Shown: positions 1-9,770, counted from the stretch's first letter. The stretch: 64,000 bases of DNA from Bacillus sp. es.034 (GCF_002563655.1 NZ_PDIY01000001.1:1834001-1898000), one strand, 5' to 3'. The notes: generated by a model from the sequence alone, not told the origin. Made by a program: numbers and translations.

Positions 1-1768
1 CGTTATTATGACCACGGAGAGGGTAAGCGCCTGCCCCGGGTTTTCCATAGTTTCCTGTAACCAGCAGGAGGTTCGAGATGGCAGTGGACGTATCAGACCC
101 GATTTGATGCTGGGTAACACCCATTGCCCAGCAGATGGCCGTTGAACCCGCACGGTGGATGTTCTCTGCAACGGCTTTGAGATGTTCCCTGGAAATACCC
201 GTTTTTTCCTCGGCATATTCCATTGTAAAAGGAGCAAGGCTTTGATAATATTCATTGAAATCATTCACTTGTTCGTCGATGAACTCTTTATCATGCCAGT
301 CCTGGTCAATGATGTATTTGGATAGGGCGGAAAGCCATACGAGATCGGTCCCTGGATTCGGATGTAGGAAAAGATCGGCTCTCTGGGCCATTTCATGCTT
401 TCGTAAGTCAGCCACAATCAATTTTTGTCCGAAGAGCTTGTGGGAACGTTTGATTTTGGATGCGAGCACAGGATGGGCATCCGCTGTGTTTGTCCCGACC
501 AGCATGACCAGGTCGGCATGTTCGATATCCTTCATGGAGCCTGCATCGCCACCGTATCCGACTGTCCTGAATAATCCTTTGGTTGCAGGAGACTGGCAAT
601 AGCGGGAACAATTATCCACGTTATTCGTTCCAATGACCTGTCTCGCCAACTTTTGCACGAGATAGGACTCCTCATTGGTTGCTTTGGATGAGGCGATGAA
701 TCCGAGGGCGTCCGGTCCATTCTTTTCTTTGATTTCCCTGAACTTCTCTGCCACATAATGGAGGGCTTCTTCCCACTCGACTTCCTTGAAATGATCTCCC
801 TCGCGGATCAACGGGCGGGTGAGCCGTTTGTCGCTGTTCACATGGCCGTAGCCGAATTTCCCTTTCACACAGGATGCAATCCCGTTAGCCGGGGCTTCTT
901 CAGTAGGGGACATCTTTAATATATCCCTTCCTTTTGTCCAGACATTGAAGCTGCAGCCTACCCCGCAATACGTACACACGGTTTTGGTTTTCTTGATTTG
1001 ATCATCCCTCATCTGGGCTTCTGAATCGGAAACAGCGAAAAGGGGACCGTAGCCTGTTTCCACGTTTTTCGTAATATCAATCATCGATCGCAGGAGGCTC
1101 GTATTATAGCCTGTCATATACCCCGCTTTTCCGAGCATATCGTTTTCCATGAGGGCGTTGCACGGACATACGGTCACACATTGACCACAGCTGACACAGG
1201 AGGACTGATCGATCGGGACATCATTATCCCAGATGACCCGGGGATTCTTACGCTCCCAGTCAATGGACAGTGTTTCATTCACCTCGATATCCTGGCATGC
1301 TTCCACGCATTTTCCGCAGAGGATACATTGATCCGGATCATACCGATAGAATTGACCGGAGAAATCTTTCTCATATGGCTTTGGTTCGAATGGTTTCATC
1401 TGATGCTCGAGTCCCATCATAGCCACTGTATTATGAAGGGTGCAGTCACCATTGTTTTTCTCACAGACCGTACAGTATAGTTCATGATTTTCGAGAATAG
1501 TGTCCATCGCTTTGAATCTGGCCTCTTTCACATGGGAAAGCTCCGTCTGAATATCCATTGCCTCTTGAAGCGGTGTCCCACAGGCTCTCTTCAGTTCCCC
1601 ATTAATGGAGACAATGCAAGTATCACAGGTTTCGATGCTACCGAGACTTTCCTGGTAACAAACCTGTGGAATTTCTACTTTCCTAAGATTAAGAAATTCC
1701 AGGACAGACATACCTGGTTCTGCCTCATATTGAATGCCATTGATGAAAACGGTTACCTTTCCTTCCAT
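1..1768 (-). CDS. fdhF: Formate dehydrogenase catalytic subunit, FdhF/YjgC type (C-terminal part outside window)
   Basis: Molybdopterin oxidoreductase that oxidises formate, partial: about 589 codons are visible and the C-terminal part lies left of the window. The frame is open from ATG 1768, preceded by AGGGGGAG. Order of parts: an N-terminal 2Fe-2S ferredoxin-like domain (Cys near residues 37-65), two 4Fe-4S clusters (CILCGKC and CVSCGQC), then the molybdopterin Fe4S4 domain (CTYCGVGC). The active-site segment NCSRYCQSP carries cysteine rather than selenocysteine. It follows fdhD by 39 nt on the same strand, so the two are probably co-transcribed. Family assignment is firm. The electron acceptor cannot be seen. 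Confidence 0.93.
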   Translation of the reverse strand, partial: MEGKVTVFINGIQYEAEPGMSVLEFLNLRKVEIPQVCYQESLGSIETCDTCIVSINGELKRACGTPLQEAMDIQTELSHVKEARFKAMDTILENHELYCTVCEKNNGDCTLHNTVAMMGLEHQMKPFEPKPYEKDFSGQFYRYDPDQCILCGKCVEACQDIEVNETLSIDWERKNPRVIWDNDVPIDQSSCVSCGQCVTVCPCNALMENDMLGKAGYMTGYNTSLLRSMIDITKNVETGYGPLFAVSDSEAQMRDDQIKKTKTVCTYCGVGCSFNVWTKGRDILKMSPTEEAPANGIASCVKGKFGYGHVNSDKRLTRPLIREGDHFKEVEWEEALHYVAEKFREIKEKNGPDALGFIASSKATNEESYLVQKLARQVIGTNNVDNCSRYCQSPATKGLFRTVGYGGDAGSMKDIEHADLVMLVGTNTADAHPVLASKIKRSHKLFGQKLIVADLRKHEMAQRADLFLHPNPGTDLVWLSALSKYIIDQDWHDKEFIDEQVNDFNEYYQSLAPFTMEYAEEKTGISREHLKAVAENIHRAGSTAICWAMGVTQHQIGSDTSTAISNLLLVTGNYGKPGAGAYPLRGHNN

Positions 1769-1807
1769 TTAAATAACTCCCCCTCTTTATCAATCTTCGT
1801 GCTTTTC

Positions 1808-2611
1808 CTAAATATGTAGCTCTGTACCGGTTATCCTTTCAGGGTGGGTATAGATATTCATTCTGTCACCCCTGATGAATCCAACGGCCGTGATCCCCAG
1901 GTCATCTGCGAGTTCCAATGCAAGATTGGTCGGGGCAGACTTGGATAGCAGGATGGCAATCCCCATCTTGGAAATCTTCAGCAGCACCTCAGAAGAGATC
2001 CTCCCGCTGAACGCAATGACCTTATCCCTGACTGAAATGTGATTCATGAGGCAATATCCATAGAGCTTATCCAGTGCGTTGTGCCTTCCGATATCCTGAT
2101 AACATTGGATGATGCCTGTGGTGCTGCAAATCGCTGCATTGTGCATTCCTCCTGTTCTGTGAAAATCCCGGGAATGATCCTGCAGTTCTTGCATGTGGTG
2201 AATGGCCATAGGAGCGGTAAGTTCCGTTTTGGCCGTCACCGTTTTGGCTGTGAGCATATCGTTCGTGAAATAAAATTGTCTGCTTTTCCCGCAGCAGGAA
2301 CCGATAAAACGTTTCGAGGTATTCCTTGCCCTGTCTTCCGGAAGTTTATCGATTTGTACATAGGCGAACCCCTTATCCTGATCGATGGAAAGACGGGTGA
2401 TTTCGGTGAAGCGCCGAATGATCCCCTCTGAAGCCAAAAAGCCAACCACCAATTCCTCCAGGTTGGAAGGAGAACAGACCATCGTCGCCCATTCTTCCCC
2501 ATTTAAATGAACGGTCAGCGGGAATTCAGCCGCCACCTCATCCACTTCATCAAAAAAGGCTCCATCTCCATATTTACGGACCGTGCGGGTTAGAATACTT
2601 TTATCCTCCAA
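1808..2611 (-). CDS. fdhD: Formate dehydrogenase accessory sulfurtransferase FdhD
   Basis: FdhD family protein of about 267 aa. In the E. coli system FdhD passes sulfur from a cysteine desulfurase to the Mo-bisMGD cofactor of formate dehydrogenase. Visible features are the conserved cysteine segment GSCCGKS, the segment HNAICSTTG-like around HNAAICSTTG, and the GRISSEVLLK motif near the C-terminus. Two in-frame TTG codons lie at 2617 and 2611. GGGAGG sits 8 nt before 2611 but only 2 nt before 2617, so 2611 is preferred. It is the first gene of the fdhD-fdhF unit and divergent from moeB. Confidence 0.93.
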   Translation of the reverse strand: MEDKSILTRTVRKYGDGAFFDEVDEVAAEFPLTVHLNGEEWATMVCSPSNLEELVVGFLASEGIIRRFTEITRLSIDQDKGFAYVQIDKLPEDRARNTSKRFIGSCCGKSRQFYFTNDMLTAKTVTAKTELTAPMAIHHMQELQDHSRDFHRTGGMHNAAICSTTGIIQCYQDIGRHNALDKLYGYCLMNHISVRDKVIAFSGRISSEVLLKISKMGIAILLSKSAPTNLALELADDLGITAVGFIRGDRMNIYTHPERITGTELHI

Positions 2612-2640
2612 CAGCAAATCCTCCCATTTGAAACTATCAT

Positions 2641-2685
2641 CATTTCATGTTTTCCCTATTAAGTAAGAAAGGAAAACATGAAATG
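2641..2685. promoter_or_regulatory. 15-bp perfect inverted repeat between fdhD and moeB
   Basis: CATTTCATGTTTTCC (2641-2655) and GGAAAACATGAAATG (2671-2685) are exact reverse complements separated by 15 AT-rich bases. The repeat lies between two divergent genes, 30 bp from the fdhD start and with no T-run, so it is unlikely to be a terminator. It looks like an operator for a dimeric or tetrameric regulator acting on the fdh and moe units. The regulator is not identifiable here. Confidence 0.6.
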
Positions 2686-2944
2686 TTTAAAAAAATGAAA
2701 AAAATAGTTTCTTATTTTTATATAACCGTATAAACGGCATGGTGTCGGGCATCTGTTTACTGGGGGAAGGTGAAAAAGAGAAATTGATAGAAAGTTATGA
2801 TCATATACAGGAATATAAACGGTCTCTTTAGGGTAAAAGATAATGTTTCTATGATTTTTGAGAATGCTCTGAAAAAATAGAGTTCGGGGAAGGGAGACCA
2901 GCCTTCACTTGAAACGAACAGAGCTTAAAAGGGGTGGAAGCAGA

Positions 2945-3958
2945 ATGAGTGACAGATATTCCCGTCAAATATTGTTCAAACCAATTGGGGAATCCGGGCA
3001 GGGAAAGATAGCTGAAAAGCATGTCGTCGTGATCGGGGCGGGGGCGTTGGGGTCTGCCAATGCAGAATCCCTTGTCAGGGCGGGGGTAGGTAGATTGACA
3101 ATCATTGACCGCGATTATGTGGAGATGAGCAACCTTCATCGTCAGCAATTATATACAGAGAGCGATGCCATGGAGGGGTTACCTAAAGCCGTCGCAGCCA
3201 AAAACCGATTGGAAAAGATTCATTCAGGAGTACATATCACTGCCTCGGTGGCAGAAGCTGACGCAGAGTGGCTGTCAAAACACGCTAACGATGCGGATCT
3301 GTTGTTGGATTGTACGGATAACTTTGATATTCGGTTTATCATAAATGACATTTCTCTTAAATATCACGTTCCGTGGATATATGGATCCTGTGTCGGGAGC
3401 ACGGGGATGAGTTATACGATTCTTCCAGGAAAGACGCCTTGCTTGAATTGTCTCACTGGATCCTTTCCGATGTCAGGGGGGACGTGCGATTCTTCCGGTA
3501 TCATCGCTCCTGTGGTCCAAATGGTAGCGGCCTATCAAACGACGGAAGCACTGAAGATTTTAGTGGAAGATCACGGATCATTGAGAGATGGGGTCATCAC
3601 CTTCGATCTGTGGGGCAATCAATCCTGTACGATGAACGTATCAAAGGCCAAAAGAGATGACTGCCCTTCCTGTGGTGAAAATCCTGTTTATCCATATCTA
3701 CAATTCGAAAACCGCATTAAGACAACGGTCCTTTGCGGAAGGGATACAGTGCAGATCAGGTCGCCGCATCATCCACACTCATTACATGAACTGGAACGAA
3801 ACTTAGAGGGTTTAGGCGAAATGAAGCGGAATCCCTATTTGCTTTCATTTCATTATGAGCCATACAGGATCGTGTTCTTTCATGATGGCCGGACATTCAT
3901 CCATGGTACCAATGATATGAACGAAGCGAAAAAGATTTATAATCGCTTAATCGGATAG
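2945..3958 (+). CDS. moeB: MoeB/ThiF-family adenylyltransferase
   Basis: E1-like enzyme of 337 aa that adenylates the C-terminal Gly-Gly of MoaD so it can receive sulfur for molybdopterin synthesis. It shows the nucleotide-binding GAGALGS, the NLHRQQLY and DCTDNFDIR motifs, the catalytic cysteine segment GGTCDSSG, and zinc-binding CLNC and CPSC pairs. No rhodanese domain follows. The ATG at 2945 (MSDRYSRQ) is preferred over an upstream in-frame ATG at 2909 because it follows AAGGGGTGG and matches the usual family N-terminus. First gene of the long plus-strand moe-moa-mod unit. ThiF cannot be excluded by sequence alone, but the neighbours favour MoeB. Confidence 0.9.
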   Translation: MSDRYSRQILFKPIGESGQGKIAEKHVVVIGAGALGSANAESLVRAGVGRLTIIDRDYVEMSNLHRQQLYTESDAMEGLPKAVAAKNRLEKIHSGVHITASVAEADAEWLSKHANDADLLLDCTDNFDIRFIINDISLKYHVPWIYGSCVGSTGMSYTILPGKTPCLNCLTGSFPMSGGTCDSSGIIAPVVQMVAAYQTTEALKILVEDHGSLRDGVITFDLWGNQSCTMNVSKAKRDDCPSCGENPVYPYLQFENRIKTTVLCGRDTVQIRSPHHPHSLHELERNLEGLGEMKRNPYLLSFHYEPYRIVFFHDGRTFIHGTNDMNEAKKIYNRLIG

Positions 3959-3968
3959 GAGGGAGCAG

Positions 3969-5285
3969 ATGTTGGAACGTCGAACGCCCATTAAGGTAGA
4001 AGAAGCCATAGAATGTCTCCTGAAGTATAAAAAGAGAGGCATAAATGAAACCGTGGAAATCGAAAAGGCATCCGGCAGAATCCTTGGGGAAAATCTAGTT
4101 GCCGATCATGATGTCCCTCTATTTGACCGGTCCCCATATGATGGGTTTGCCATAAGAGCCGAAGATACGGCAGATGCGTCGAGGGGAAATCCTGTTTCTA
4201 TGGAAGTGGTTTCTGAAATAGGAGCAGGAAGTGTATACAATCAACCAATAAAAGAGAACCAGGCCGTCAGGATCATGACAGGCGCACCGATTCCCCAGGG
4301 AGCGAGCGCAGTAGTCATGCTTGAATTGGTGAAGAACTATGAAGAAAAAGGAAGAGCATACATTACCATTAACCGGCCATATAAGGAGGGGGACAATATT
4401 TCCTTCCGTGGGGAGGACACGAAAAAAGGGACGATCCTAGCAGAAAAAGGAACGTACATCAATCCCGGCATCGTGGCGCTCCTGGCCACATTCGGTTATA
4501 AGGAAGTACCGGTGAGCAGGAAACCGAAAATAGGAGTCCTGGCGACGGGAAGTGAATTGCTTGAAATAGATGAACCACTCGAACCAGGCAAGATCCGGAA
4601 TAGCAATTCATACATGGTCCTCTCCCAGATTGAACGGGCAGGGGGCGAAGGGGTCTTCCTCGGCCAATTGAGCGATGACTTTGACCTGTGCTTCGAGCGC
4701 GTGAAAAATGCCCTTAAACAGGTGGATTTCCTGATCACGACAGGCGGTGTATCCGTGGGCGATTATGATTACCTTCCGGATATTTATCATAAGCTTGGAG
4801 CCAATGTGCTGTTCAATAAAGTGGGAATGCGGCCTGGAAGTGTCACAACCGTAGCAGAGAAGGATGGAAAGCTCCTATTCGGATTATCCGGCAATCCATC
4901 TGCCTGTTATGTAGGCTTTGAATTATTTGTAAGACCCATCATTCGGTACTTCTTACACTGCCCCCACCTTTTTGTCAGAAGTGAAGAAGCCATTCTCGGT
5001 AAAGATTTTCCTAAACCAAATCCCTTTACCCGGTTTGTCAGGGGGGAAATGACGTATTCAGGCGGAAGCGTGTTTGCCACGCCTACAGGTCTTGATAAAT
5101 CAGGAGTCGTATCTTCACTGGCTTCTGCCAATGTCCTTATCGTCCTTCCGAGTGGGACAAGGGGATACGAACAGGGAATGCGGGTTCATGTCCTGCTTCT
5201 GGACGATCAGCAGGGCAGTGATCAGTTCGGGAACCGTATTTTTAAAAAAGAATCAAGTAAAGAAAGGATGCAGCTCCGTGAATGA
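3969..5285 (+). CDS. moeA: Molybdopterin molybdotransferase MoeA
   Basis: Inserts molybdate into adenylated molybdopterin. 438 aa, the usual MoeA length. Diagnostic segments are FDRSPYDGFAIR near residue 55, the MTGAPIPQGA motif, GVLATGSELLE, the TTGGVSVGDYDY motif and the LSGNPSA loop. The start at 3969 follows AGGAGGG. Its last codons overlap the GTG start of moaE (8 nt shared), so the two are likely translationally coupled. Confidence 0.96.
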   Translation: MLERRTPIKVEEAIECLLKYKKRGINETVEIEKASGRILGENLVADHDVPLFDRSPYDGFAIRAEDTADASRGNPVSMEVVSEIGAGSVYNQPIKENQAVRIMTGAPIPQGASAVVMLELVKNYEEKGRAYITINRPYKEGDNISFRGEDTKKGTILAEKGTYINPGIVALLATFGYKEVPVSRKPKIGVLATGSELLEIDEPLEPGKIRNSNSYMVLSQIERAGGEGVFLGQLSDDFDLCFERVKNALKQVDFLITTGGVSVGDYDYLPDIYHKLGANVLFNKVGMRPGSVTTVAEKDGKLLFGLSGNPSACYVGFELFVRPIIRYFLHCPHLFVRSEEAILGKDFPKPNPFTRFVRGEMTYSGGSVFATPTGLDKSGVVSSLASANVLIVLPSGTRGYEQGMRVHVLLLDDQQGSDQFGNRIFKKESSKERMQLRE

Positions 5286-5754
5286 CGATTTATTTGTGAT
5301 AACAGATACTCCTATTCATCCAGAAGAAGTTTCTGCGAAAGTGGAAAGCCGGGACGCCGGAGCCGTAACCATTTTTTGCGGCACCGTCCGGGAATGGACG
5401 AAAGGAAGAAGAACCCTCTATTTGGAATATCAGGCCTATGAACCAATGGCTGTGAAGAAACTTGAAGAAATCGGGGGGCAGGTCCAAGACAAATGGCCGA
5501 CTGCGAAAGTGGCGATCACACACCGGGTGGGAAGGCTTGAAATATCCGACGTGGCAGTGGTCATTGCCGTATCATCCCCCCACAGGAAAGCGGCTTATGA
5601 AGCCAATGAATACGTGATCGAACAGATAAAGAAAATCGTCCCGATCTGGAAGAAAGAGCACTGGGAAGACGGCGAACAGTGGATAGGAGATCAACTCGGG
5701 CAGGTAGAATATCCGGACGGGATACCGATGAAAGGAAGTGGAGCGGATGATTAA
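5278..5754 (+). CDS. moaE: Molybdopterin synthase catalytic subunit MoaE
   Basis: Large subunit of molybdopterin synthase (158 aa). It uses the MoaD thiocarboxylate to convert cPMP into molybdopterin. Visible motifs: FCGTVREWTKGRRT, LEYQAYEPMA, HRVGRLEI and IWKKEHWEDG, with the conserved lysine near the end. The reading frame is open further upstream. GTG 5278 was chosen because AAGGATG lies about 8 nt before it and because upstream codons would lie inside moeA. It overlaps moaD at its 3' end. Confidence 0.95.
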   Translation: MNDDLFVITDTPIHPEEVSAKVESRDAGAVTIFCGTVREWTKGRRTLYLEYQAYEPMAVKKLEEIGGQVQDKWPTAKVAITHRVGRLEISDVAVVIAVSSPHRKAAYEANEYVIEQIKKIVPIWKKEHWEDGEQWIGDQLGQVEYPDGIPMKGSGADD

Positions 5755-5977
5755 GATATTCCTTTTTGCCCATCTGCAGGAAAGGGCAGGTCGACAAGAA
5801 GTGACGATCGATAAGGGGGAACTCACCGTAAAAGAGCTGAAGGAACGGCTGATGGACGAGTATCAACTTCCCCTGGATGGCGTCATGGTTGCCGTCAATG
5901 AACAATACTCCCTTGAAGATGAAGTGATTTCATCAGGAGACGTCGTGGCCCTCATTCCCCCAGTCAGTGGGGGATAA
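5747..5977 (+). CDS. moaD: Molybdopterin synthase sulfur-carrier subunit MoaD
   Basis: Ubiquitin-like sulfur carrier, 76 aa, ending in PPVSGG. The terminal Gly-Gly is adenylated by MoeB and thiocarboxylated. The N-terminus IKIFLFAHLQERAG matches the beta-grasp family. ATG 5747 is preferred to the in-frame GTG at 5738, since AAAGGAAG abuts that GTG directly. It overlaps the end of moaE by 8 nt. Confidence 0.94.
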   Translation: MIKIFLFAHLQERAGRQEVTIDKGELTVKELKERLMDEYQLPLDGVMVAVNEQYSLEDEVISSGDVVALIPPVSGG

Positions 5978-6022
5978 TAGGGGTACCCGCCAGACGATGA
6001 AGATATGAAAGGAGACGATCCA

Positions 6023-6535
6023 TTGTTAGAAGAACATCGGAAGTCATCAGTTAAAATAGTCTCATGTAAAGTGGTGACAGTAAGCGATACAAGAACAAAA
6101 GAAACAGATAAAAGCGGGAAGCTTCTTATGGAATACCTCCAACAATGGGGCCATGCAGTCACTGAATATGAAATCGTAAAAGATGATATCAGCACCATTA
6201 CGGCTGCAATTGAAAAAGCGATACATAATCAAGAGATACAGGCGGTTCTTTTGAATGGCGGGACAGGGATAAGCAAAAGGGATGTAACGATAGAAGCAGT
6301 AAAACCTCTTTTGGATAAAGAGTTGGTGGGCTTTGGTGAACTGTTCCGTTTCCTGAGCTACCGGGATGATATAGGGTCGGCCGCCATCCTATCAAGGGCG
6401 ATGGCAGGAGTAACGGGTGACACGATCATCTTTTCCATGCCGGGATCATCGGGGGCTGTGAAGCTTGCGATGGAACAATTGATCATTCCTGAAATGGGGC
6501 ATATAGCAAATGAATTAACAAAGGATTCGAGGTAG
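6023..6535 (+). CDS. moaB: Molybdopterin adenylyltransferase-like protein MoaB
   Basis: MoaB/MogA family (170 aa), predicted to adenylate molybdopterin before MoeA acts. It shows VTVSDTRTKETDKSG, the nucleotide-binding LNGGTGISKRD and the SMPGSSGAV loop. An in-frame ATG exists at 6005. The TTG at 6023 has AAAGGAG at 8-nt spacing, while the ATG has only a weak upstream signal, so TTG is my choice. It lies 45 nt after moaD and 9 nt before modA in the same unit. Confidence 0.92.
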   Translation: MLEEHRKSSVKIVSCKVVTVSDTRTKETDKSGKLLMEYLQQWGHAVTEYEIVKDDISTITAAIEKAIHNQEIQAVLLNGGTGISKRDVTIEAVKPLLDKELVGFGELFRFLSYRDDIGSAAILSRAMAGVTGDTIIFSMPGSSGAVKLAMEQLIIPEMGHIANELTKDSR

Positions 6536-6544
6536 AAGGAAAAC

Positions 6545-7303
6545 ATGATAAGAAAAGGGATATGGATCATCATCTTCATAATACTCTTCGTAACCGGCTG
6601 TTCTCCAGAAGACCGGGACAAGGTCACCCTGACCATATCGGCAGCGGCCAGTCTGAAAGATAGCATGAAGGAAGTGAAAAAGGATTTTGAAAAACAGCAT
6701 CCCAGCATTCATGTCGTCTTTAACTTTGGAGGGACAGGGGCGTTAAGAAAACAGGTGGAACAAGGGGCACCGAGTGATGTGTTCCTTTCTGCATCAAAAA
6801 AGGATTATGAAAGATTGGTAGACCGGGGATTGATTGACTCTAGCCGGGGAGGGTCGTTCTTAACAAACCGGTTAGTGATCATCGCCCCTGTATCCAGCAG
6901 AAATCTAAGTCTTGATGACCTTTCCCGCTCGAAGGATAAGCTTGCCATAGGGAACCCGGCATTCGTACCAGCAGGAAACTATGCAAAACAGGCACTTATG
7001 GGAATGGATAAATGGAACTCAGTCAAGGATCAGCTGGTATTGGCCAAAGATGTTAGAGGGGTCCTTACATTGGTGGAGAATCAGTCTGTTTCGCTGGGGA
7101 TTGTCTATGCCAGTGATTTAACCGCCAGCGAAAAGGTGAAATCCATCCAGGAAATCAATCCTTCCTACCATTCAAAGATCGGTTACTACGCAGGAGTATT
7201 GCAAGGTAGCAGGCATCCAAAAGAAGCAGCCGTTTTCTACAAATTTGTCATCAATGATAAAAGAAAAGCGACGTTTGAAAAATTTGGATTTACGAAAGGG
7301 TAA
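6545..7303 (+). CDS. modA: Molybdate ABC transporter substrate-binding lipoprotein ModA
   Basis: Periplasmic-binding-type protein of 252 aa with a hydrophobic leader and lipobox FVTGC (Cys near residue 19), so it should be anchored outside the membrane by lipid. The SAAASLKDSMKEV and FNFGGTGALRKQVEQGAP segments are typical of molybdate/tungstate-binding ModA. It captures molybdate for the cofactor genes upstream. modB follows about 30 nt downstream. Confidence 0.94.
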   Translation: MIRKGIWIIIFIILFVTGCSPEDRDKVTLTISAAASLKDSMKEVKKDFEKQHPSIHVVFNFGGTGALRKQVEQGAPSDVFLSASKKDYERLVDRGLIDSSRGGSFLTNRLVIIAPVSSRNLSLDDLSRSKDKLAIGNPAFVPAGNYAKQALMGMDKWNSVKDQLVLAKDVRGVLTLVENQSVSLGIVYASDLTASEKVKSIQEINPSYHSKIGYYAGVLQGSRHPKEAAVFYKFVINDKRKATFEKFGFTKG

Positions 7304-7333
7304 TTTGTGAAAAAAAAGTAGGTGGACATTCAG

Positions 7334-7993
7334 ATGGAATCATTTTGGTTCCCTATCAAGCTTTCCCTTTTGGTTGCAGCGTCAGCAACAATTTTTACGT
7401 TCATTGTTTCTGTAGCACTTTCACATACGTTCTCCCGGATCAACTTTCGGGGCAAGACCGTTTTGGAAACCCTGTTCATGCTGCCGCTCGTATTACCCCC
7501 GTCCGTCCTCGGGTTTATCCTTCTCATAGTGTTCGGGATCAATAGTCCAATAGGGAGAGGTATAGAAAAAGTAATGGGAGAAACAATTTTGTTTACTCCT
7601 TATGCAGCCATCGTTGCGGCTATCGTGGTGGCGTTCCCATTGATGTATCAATCAGCGAAAGCAGGATTTCTGAGTATAGATGGAGATATCGAGGATGCTT
7701 CAAGGGTGGATGGTGCTTCAGAAAGGAAGACACTCATGTACGTTTCGATCCCGCTTGCAAGCAGGTCCCTGCTGACGGGAACCGTACTCAGCTTCACAAG
7801 GGCATTGGGGGAATTCGGGGCCACGTTACTATTTGCAGGGAACATCCCGGGAAAAACCCAGACCATCTCAACGGCCATATATGTTGCCATTGAATCAGGG
7901 GAAGACGGCCTTGCATGGAAATATGTCGGGATAAGCATTGCGCTTTCCTTCATCTTCCTCCTATTGGTCAATCGAATCAACGACCGGCCCTGA
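7334..7993 (+). CDS. modB: Molybdate ABC transporter permease ModB
   Basis: Integral membrane permease, 219 aa, with about five hydrophobic segments and the ABC-coupling EAA-type loop DASRVDGASERKTLMYVSIP. LGEFGATLLFAGNIPGKT is a ModB signature. ATG 7334 has AGGTGG at 8-nt spacing. An in-frame GTG at 7322 is also possible but poorly placed. No ATPase gene (modC) follows, and the next gene is convergent moaC, so the ATPase must come from elsewhere. Confidence 0.94.
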   Translation: MESFWFPIKLSLLVAASATIFTFIVSVALSHTFSRINFRGKTVLETLFMLPLVLPPSVLGFILLIVFGINSPIGRGIEKVMGETILFTPYAAIVAAIVVAFPLMYQSAKAGFLSIDGDIEDASRVDGASERKTLMYVSIPLASRSLLTGTVLSFTRALGEFGATLLFAGNIPGKTQTISTAIYVAIESGEDGLAWKYVGISIALSFIFLLLVNRINDRP

Positions 7994-8010
7994 TTCATAG
8001 TGGCAGCGTG

Positions 8011-8502
8011 TCAGAGAAGGTCCCGGTGGAAATCACCATTTTTCCCACCTGATTTATGCAATAAGTAGGTTTGTCCGATGATCATGCCTTTATCGACAGA
8101 CTTACACATATCATACACACAAAGAGCTGTTGCCGTAGCGGCAGTCAAGGCTTCCATCTCCACCCCGGTGCTCCCTTTCGTTTTGACTTCTGCCGTGATA
8201 TGCAGCTCATAAGCGGCTTCACTCATCTCTTTCCATGTGAAAGAAATATTGACGCTGCTGATGGGAATGGGATGGCACATCGGGATAATGGAGGATGTTT
8301 GTTTTGCCGCCATGATACCGGCAACCTGCGCCACACCAAGGACATCGCCTTTTTTAAAATCATGATGGACGATCTTTTGATGAATTTCCTGATTGACTTG
8401 AATGGAAGAGTGAGCAATGGCGTTCCGGACGGTTTCCTCTTTAGCGGATATATCGACCATCTTCGCTCTGCCCTCTTCATTAAAATGAGTAAAGTTAGAC
8501 AT
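8011..8502 (-). CDS. moaC: Cyclic pyranopterin monophosphate synthase MoaC
   Basis: Together with MoaA it makes cPMP from GTP. 163 aa. Conserved pieces are [35 protein letters not shown] and the MCKSVDKGM segment. The frame is open upstream to 8619, but ATG 8502 has AGAGGTGA at good spacing and the family N-terminus ([15 protein letters not shown]). It stands alone on the minus strand, divergent from mobB. Confidence 0.96.
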   Translation of the reverse strand: MSNFTHFNEEGRAKMVDISAKEETVRNAIAHSSIQVNQEIHQKIVHHDFKKGDVLGVAQVAGIMAAKQTSSIIPMCHPIPISSVNISFTWKEMSEAAYELHITAEVKTKGSTGVEMEALTAATATALCVYDMCKSVDKGMIIGQTYLLHKSGGKNGDFHRDLL

Positions 8503-8611
8503 TACGTTCACCTCTGTTTTTAGTGTAATCGTAATTTGATCGAAAGTAAATTGCCCACTCTTGGTTAACAGATGCCATTGGGATTTAGTAAATGGAAGAG
8601 AGGGGATACGT

Positions 8612-9154
8612 GTGTTCAAGGGTGTTCCGGTTATACAGGTGGTTGGTTTTAAGAATAGCGGGAAGACTTCCCTGGTTTGTAAGATGATCGAATGGGCGAC
8701 TCAGTCAGGGATTTCTGTCTCTTCGTGCAAGCATCATGGTCACGGGGGGAAGCCCGATGTGGTTGAAGGGACAGATAGTTCGTTTCATCAGAGGGCAGGA
8801 GCGAAGATATCAGGTGTAGAAGGAGACGGCATGCTTCAGCTGTCTATTTCAAAACCGGATTGGCAGCTTAATGACATTCTCTCGATCTATTCTTATATGA
8901 AAACGGATCTGATCATAGTAGAAGGATACAAAAAGGAAGGATATCCCAAGATCGTTCTCCTGCGGAACCAGAGTGATCAGCGAATCCTTCAGGAGATCGT
9001 GAATGTGAGGGCTGTGATATCCCCTTTCCCGATTGAAGAGCAGAAGGGTACGATCGCATACTTTTCAAATGACGGGATAAAGGAATTTGAAGAGTGGTAT
9101 CTTTCATGGATTCAGGCATCTCTAAAAAAGGAAAGGGAGGATGATGATGCGTGA
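8612..9154 (+). CDS. mobB: Molybdopterin-guanine dinucleotide biosynthesis protein MobB
   Basis: GTP-binding accessory protein for MGD formation (180 aa), with P-loop [10 protein letters not shown] near the N-terminus, the [16 protein letters not shown] segment and [14 protein letters not shown]. The GTG start at 8612 follows AGAGAGGGG. The longer frame back to 8561 lacks a ribosome-binding site and would run into the moaC promoter region. It overlaps mobA by 8 nt. Confidence 0.93.
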   Translation: MFKGVPVIQVVGFKNSGKTSLVCKMIEWATQSGISVSSCKHHGHGGKPDVVEGTDSSFHQRAGAKISGVEGDGMLQLSISKPDWQLNDILSIYSYMKTDLIIVEGYKKEGYPKIVLLRNQSDQRILQEIVNVRAVISPFPIEEQKGTIAYFSNDGIKEFEEWYLSWIQASLKKEREDDDA

Positions 9155-9737
9155 TGTCAAAATAGCCGGAGTCATTGTGGCAGGTGGACAATCCAGGCGA
9201 TTTGGAAGCGACAAAGCTTTCTCTCTCTACAAAGGAATGCCGTTCTTTCAGCACTCGCTTCAGGCCGTTTCTTCATCTGCCGATGAGGTGATCATTGTAA
9301 CGAGCCGGGCGTTATTCCCCCGATTCAATGATTTGCCGAATGTACAGGTAGTGGAGGATATAGAGGAGTTCAAAGGTTGTGGACCCCTGGCTGGGATCTA
9401 TACGGCCATGAGGGGATATCAAGCAGAATGGTACGTTGTTCTTCCTGTCGATGTACCGCTTGTGACGAGCAGCTTAGTGAACCGGCTGATAAGTAAAGTT
9501 GATGAAAGGTATGATGCGATTATTCCGATCATTGGCGGTAAGCTTCAACCTTTATTAGCCCTGTACCGGGAGTCTGTCAGGGAAAGAATCTATAACCAGC
9601 TCGTTAGTGAAGAGTACAAAATGGGTAATATACTTAAAGGACTCTCTGTCCTATATTTGACAGAAGAGGAAATAGGAGAAAGGGAAGCCTTTCATAATAT
9701 CAATACGAAGCAAGATTACGATACTCATATTAAATAA
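9147..9737 (+). CDS. mobA: Molybdenum cofactor guanylyltransferase MobA
   Basis: Transfers GMP to Mo-molybdopterin to give the MGD cofactor used by the formate dehydrogenase at the start of the window. 196 aa with the nucleotidyltransferase signature VAGGQSRRFGSDKA, the GPLAGIYTA motif and PVDVPLV. Three consecutive ATG codons lie at 9141-9149. The third has GGGAGG at 6-nt spacing and is taken as the start. Confidence 0.94.
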   Translation: MRDVKIAGVIVAGGQSRRFGSDKAFSLYKGMPFFQHSLQAVSSSADEVIIVTSRALFPRFNDLPNVQVVEDIEEFKGCGPLAGIYTAMRGYQAEWYVVLPVDVPLVTSSLVNRLISKVDERYDAIIPIIGGKLQPLLALYRESVRERIYNQLVSEEYKMGNILKGLSVLYLTEEEIGEREAFHNINTKQDYDTHIK

Positions 9738-9770
9738 TAGTATGAAATATGTAATTGGAGTGAACCCTGC

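Noticed and set aside
2641..2685. Reading the fdhD-moeB inverted repeat as a terminator
   Set aside because: It lies upstream of both divergent genes and has no T-run.
5278..5754. Starting moaE at 5074
   Set aside because: The upstream part lies inside moeA in another frame; GTG 5278 has the ribosome-binding site and family N-terminus.
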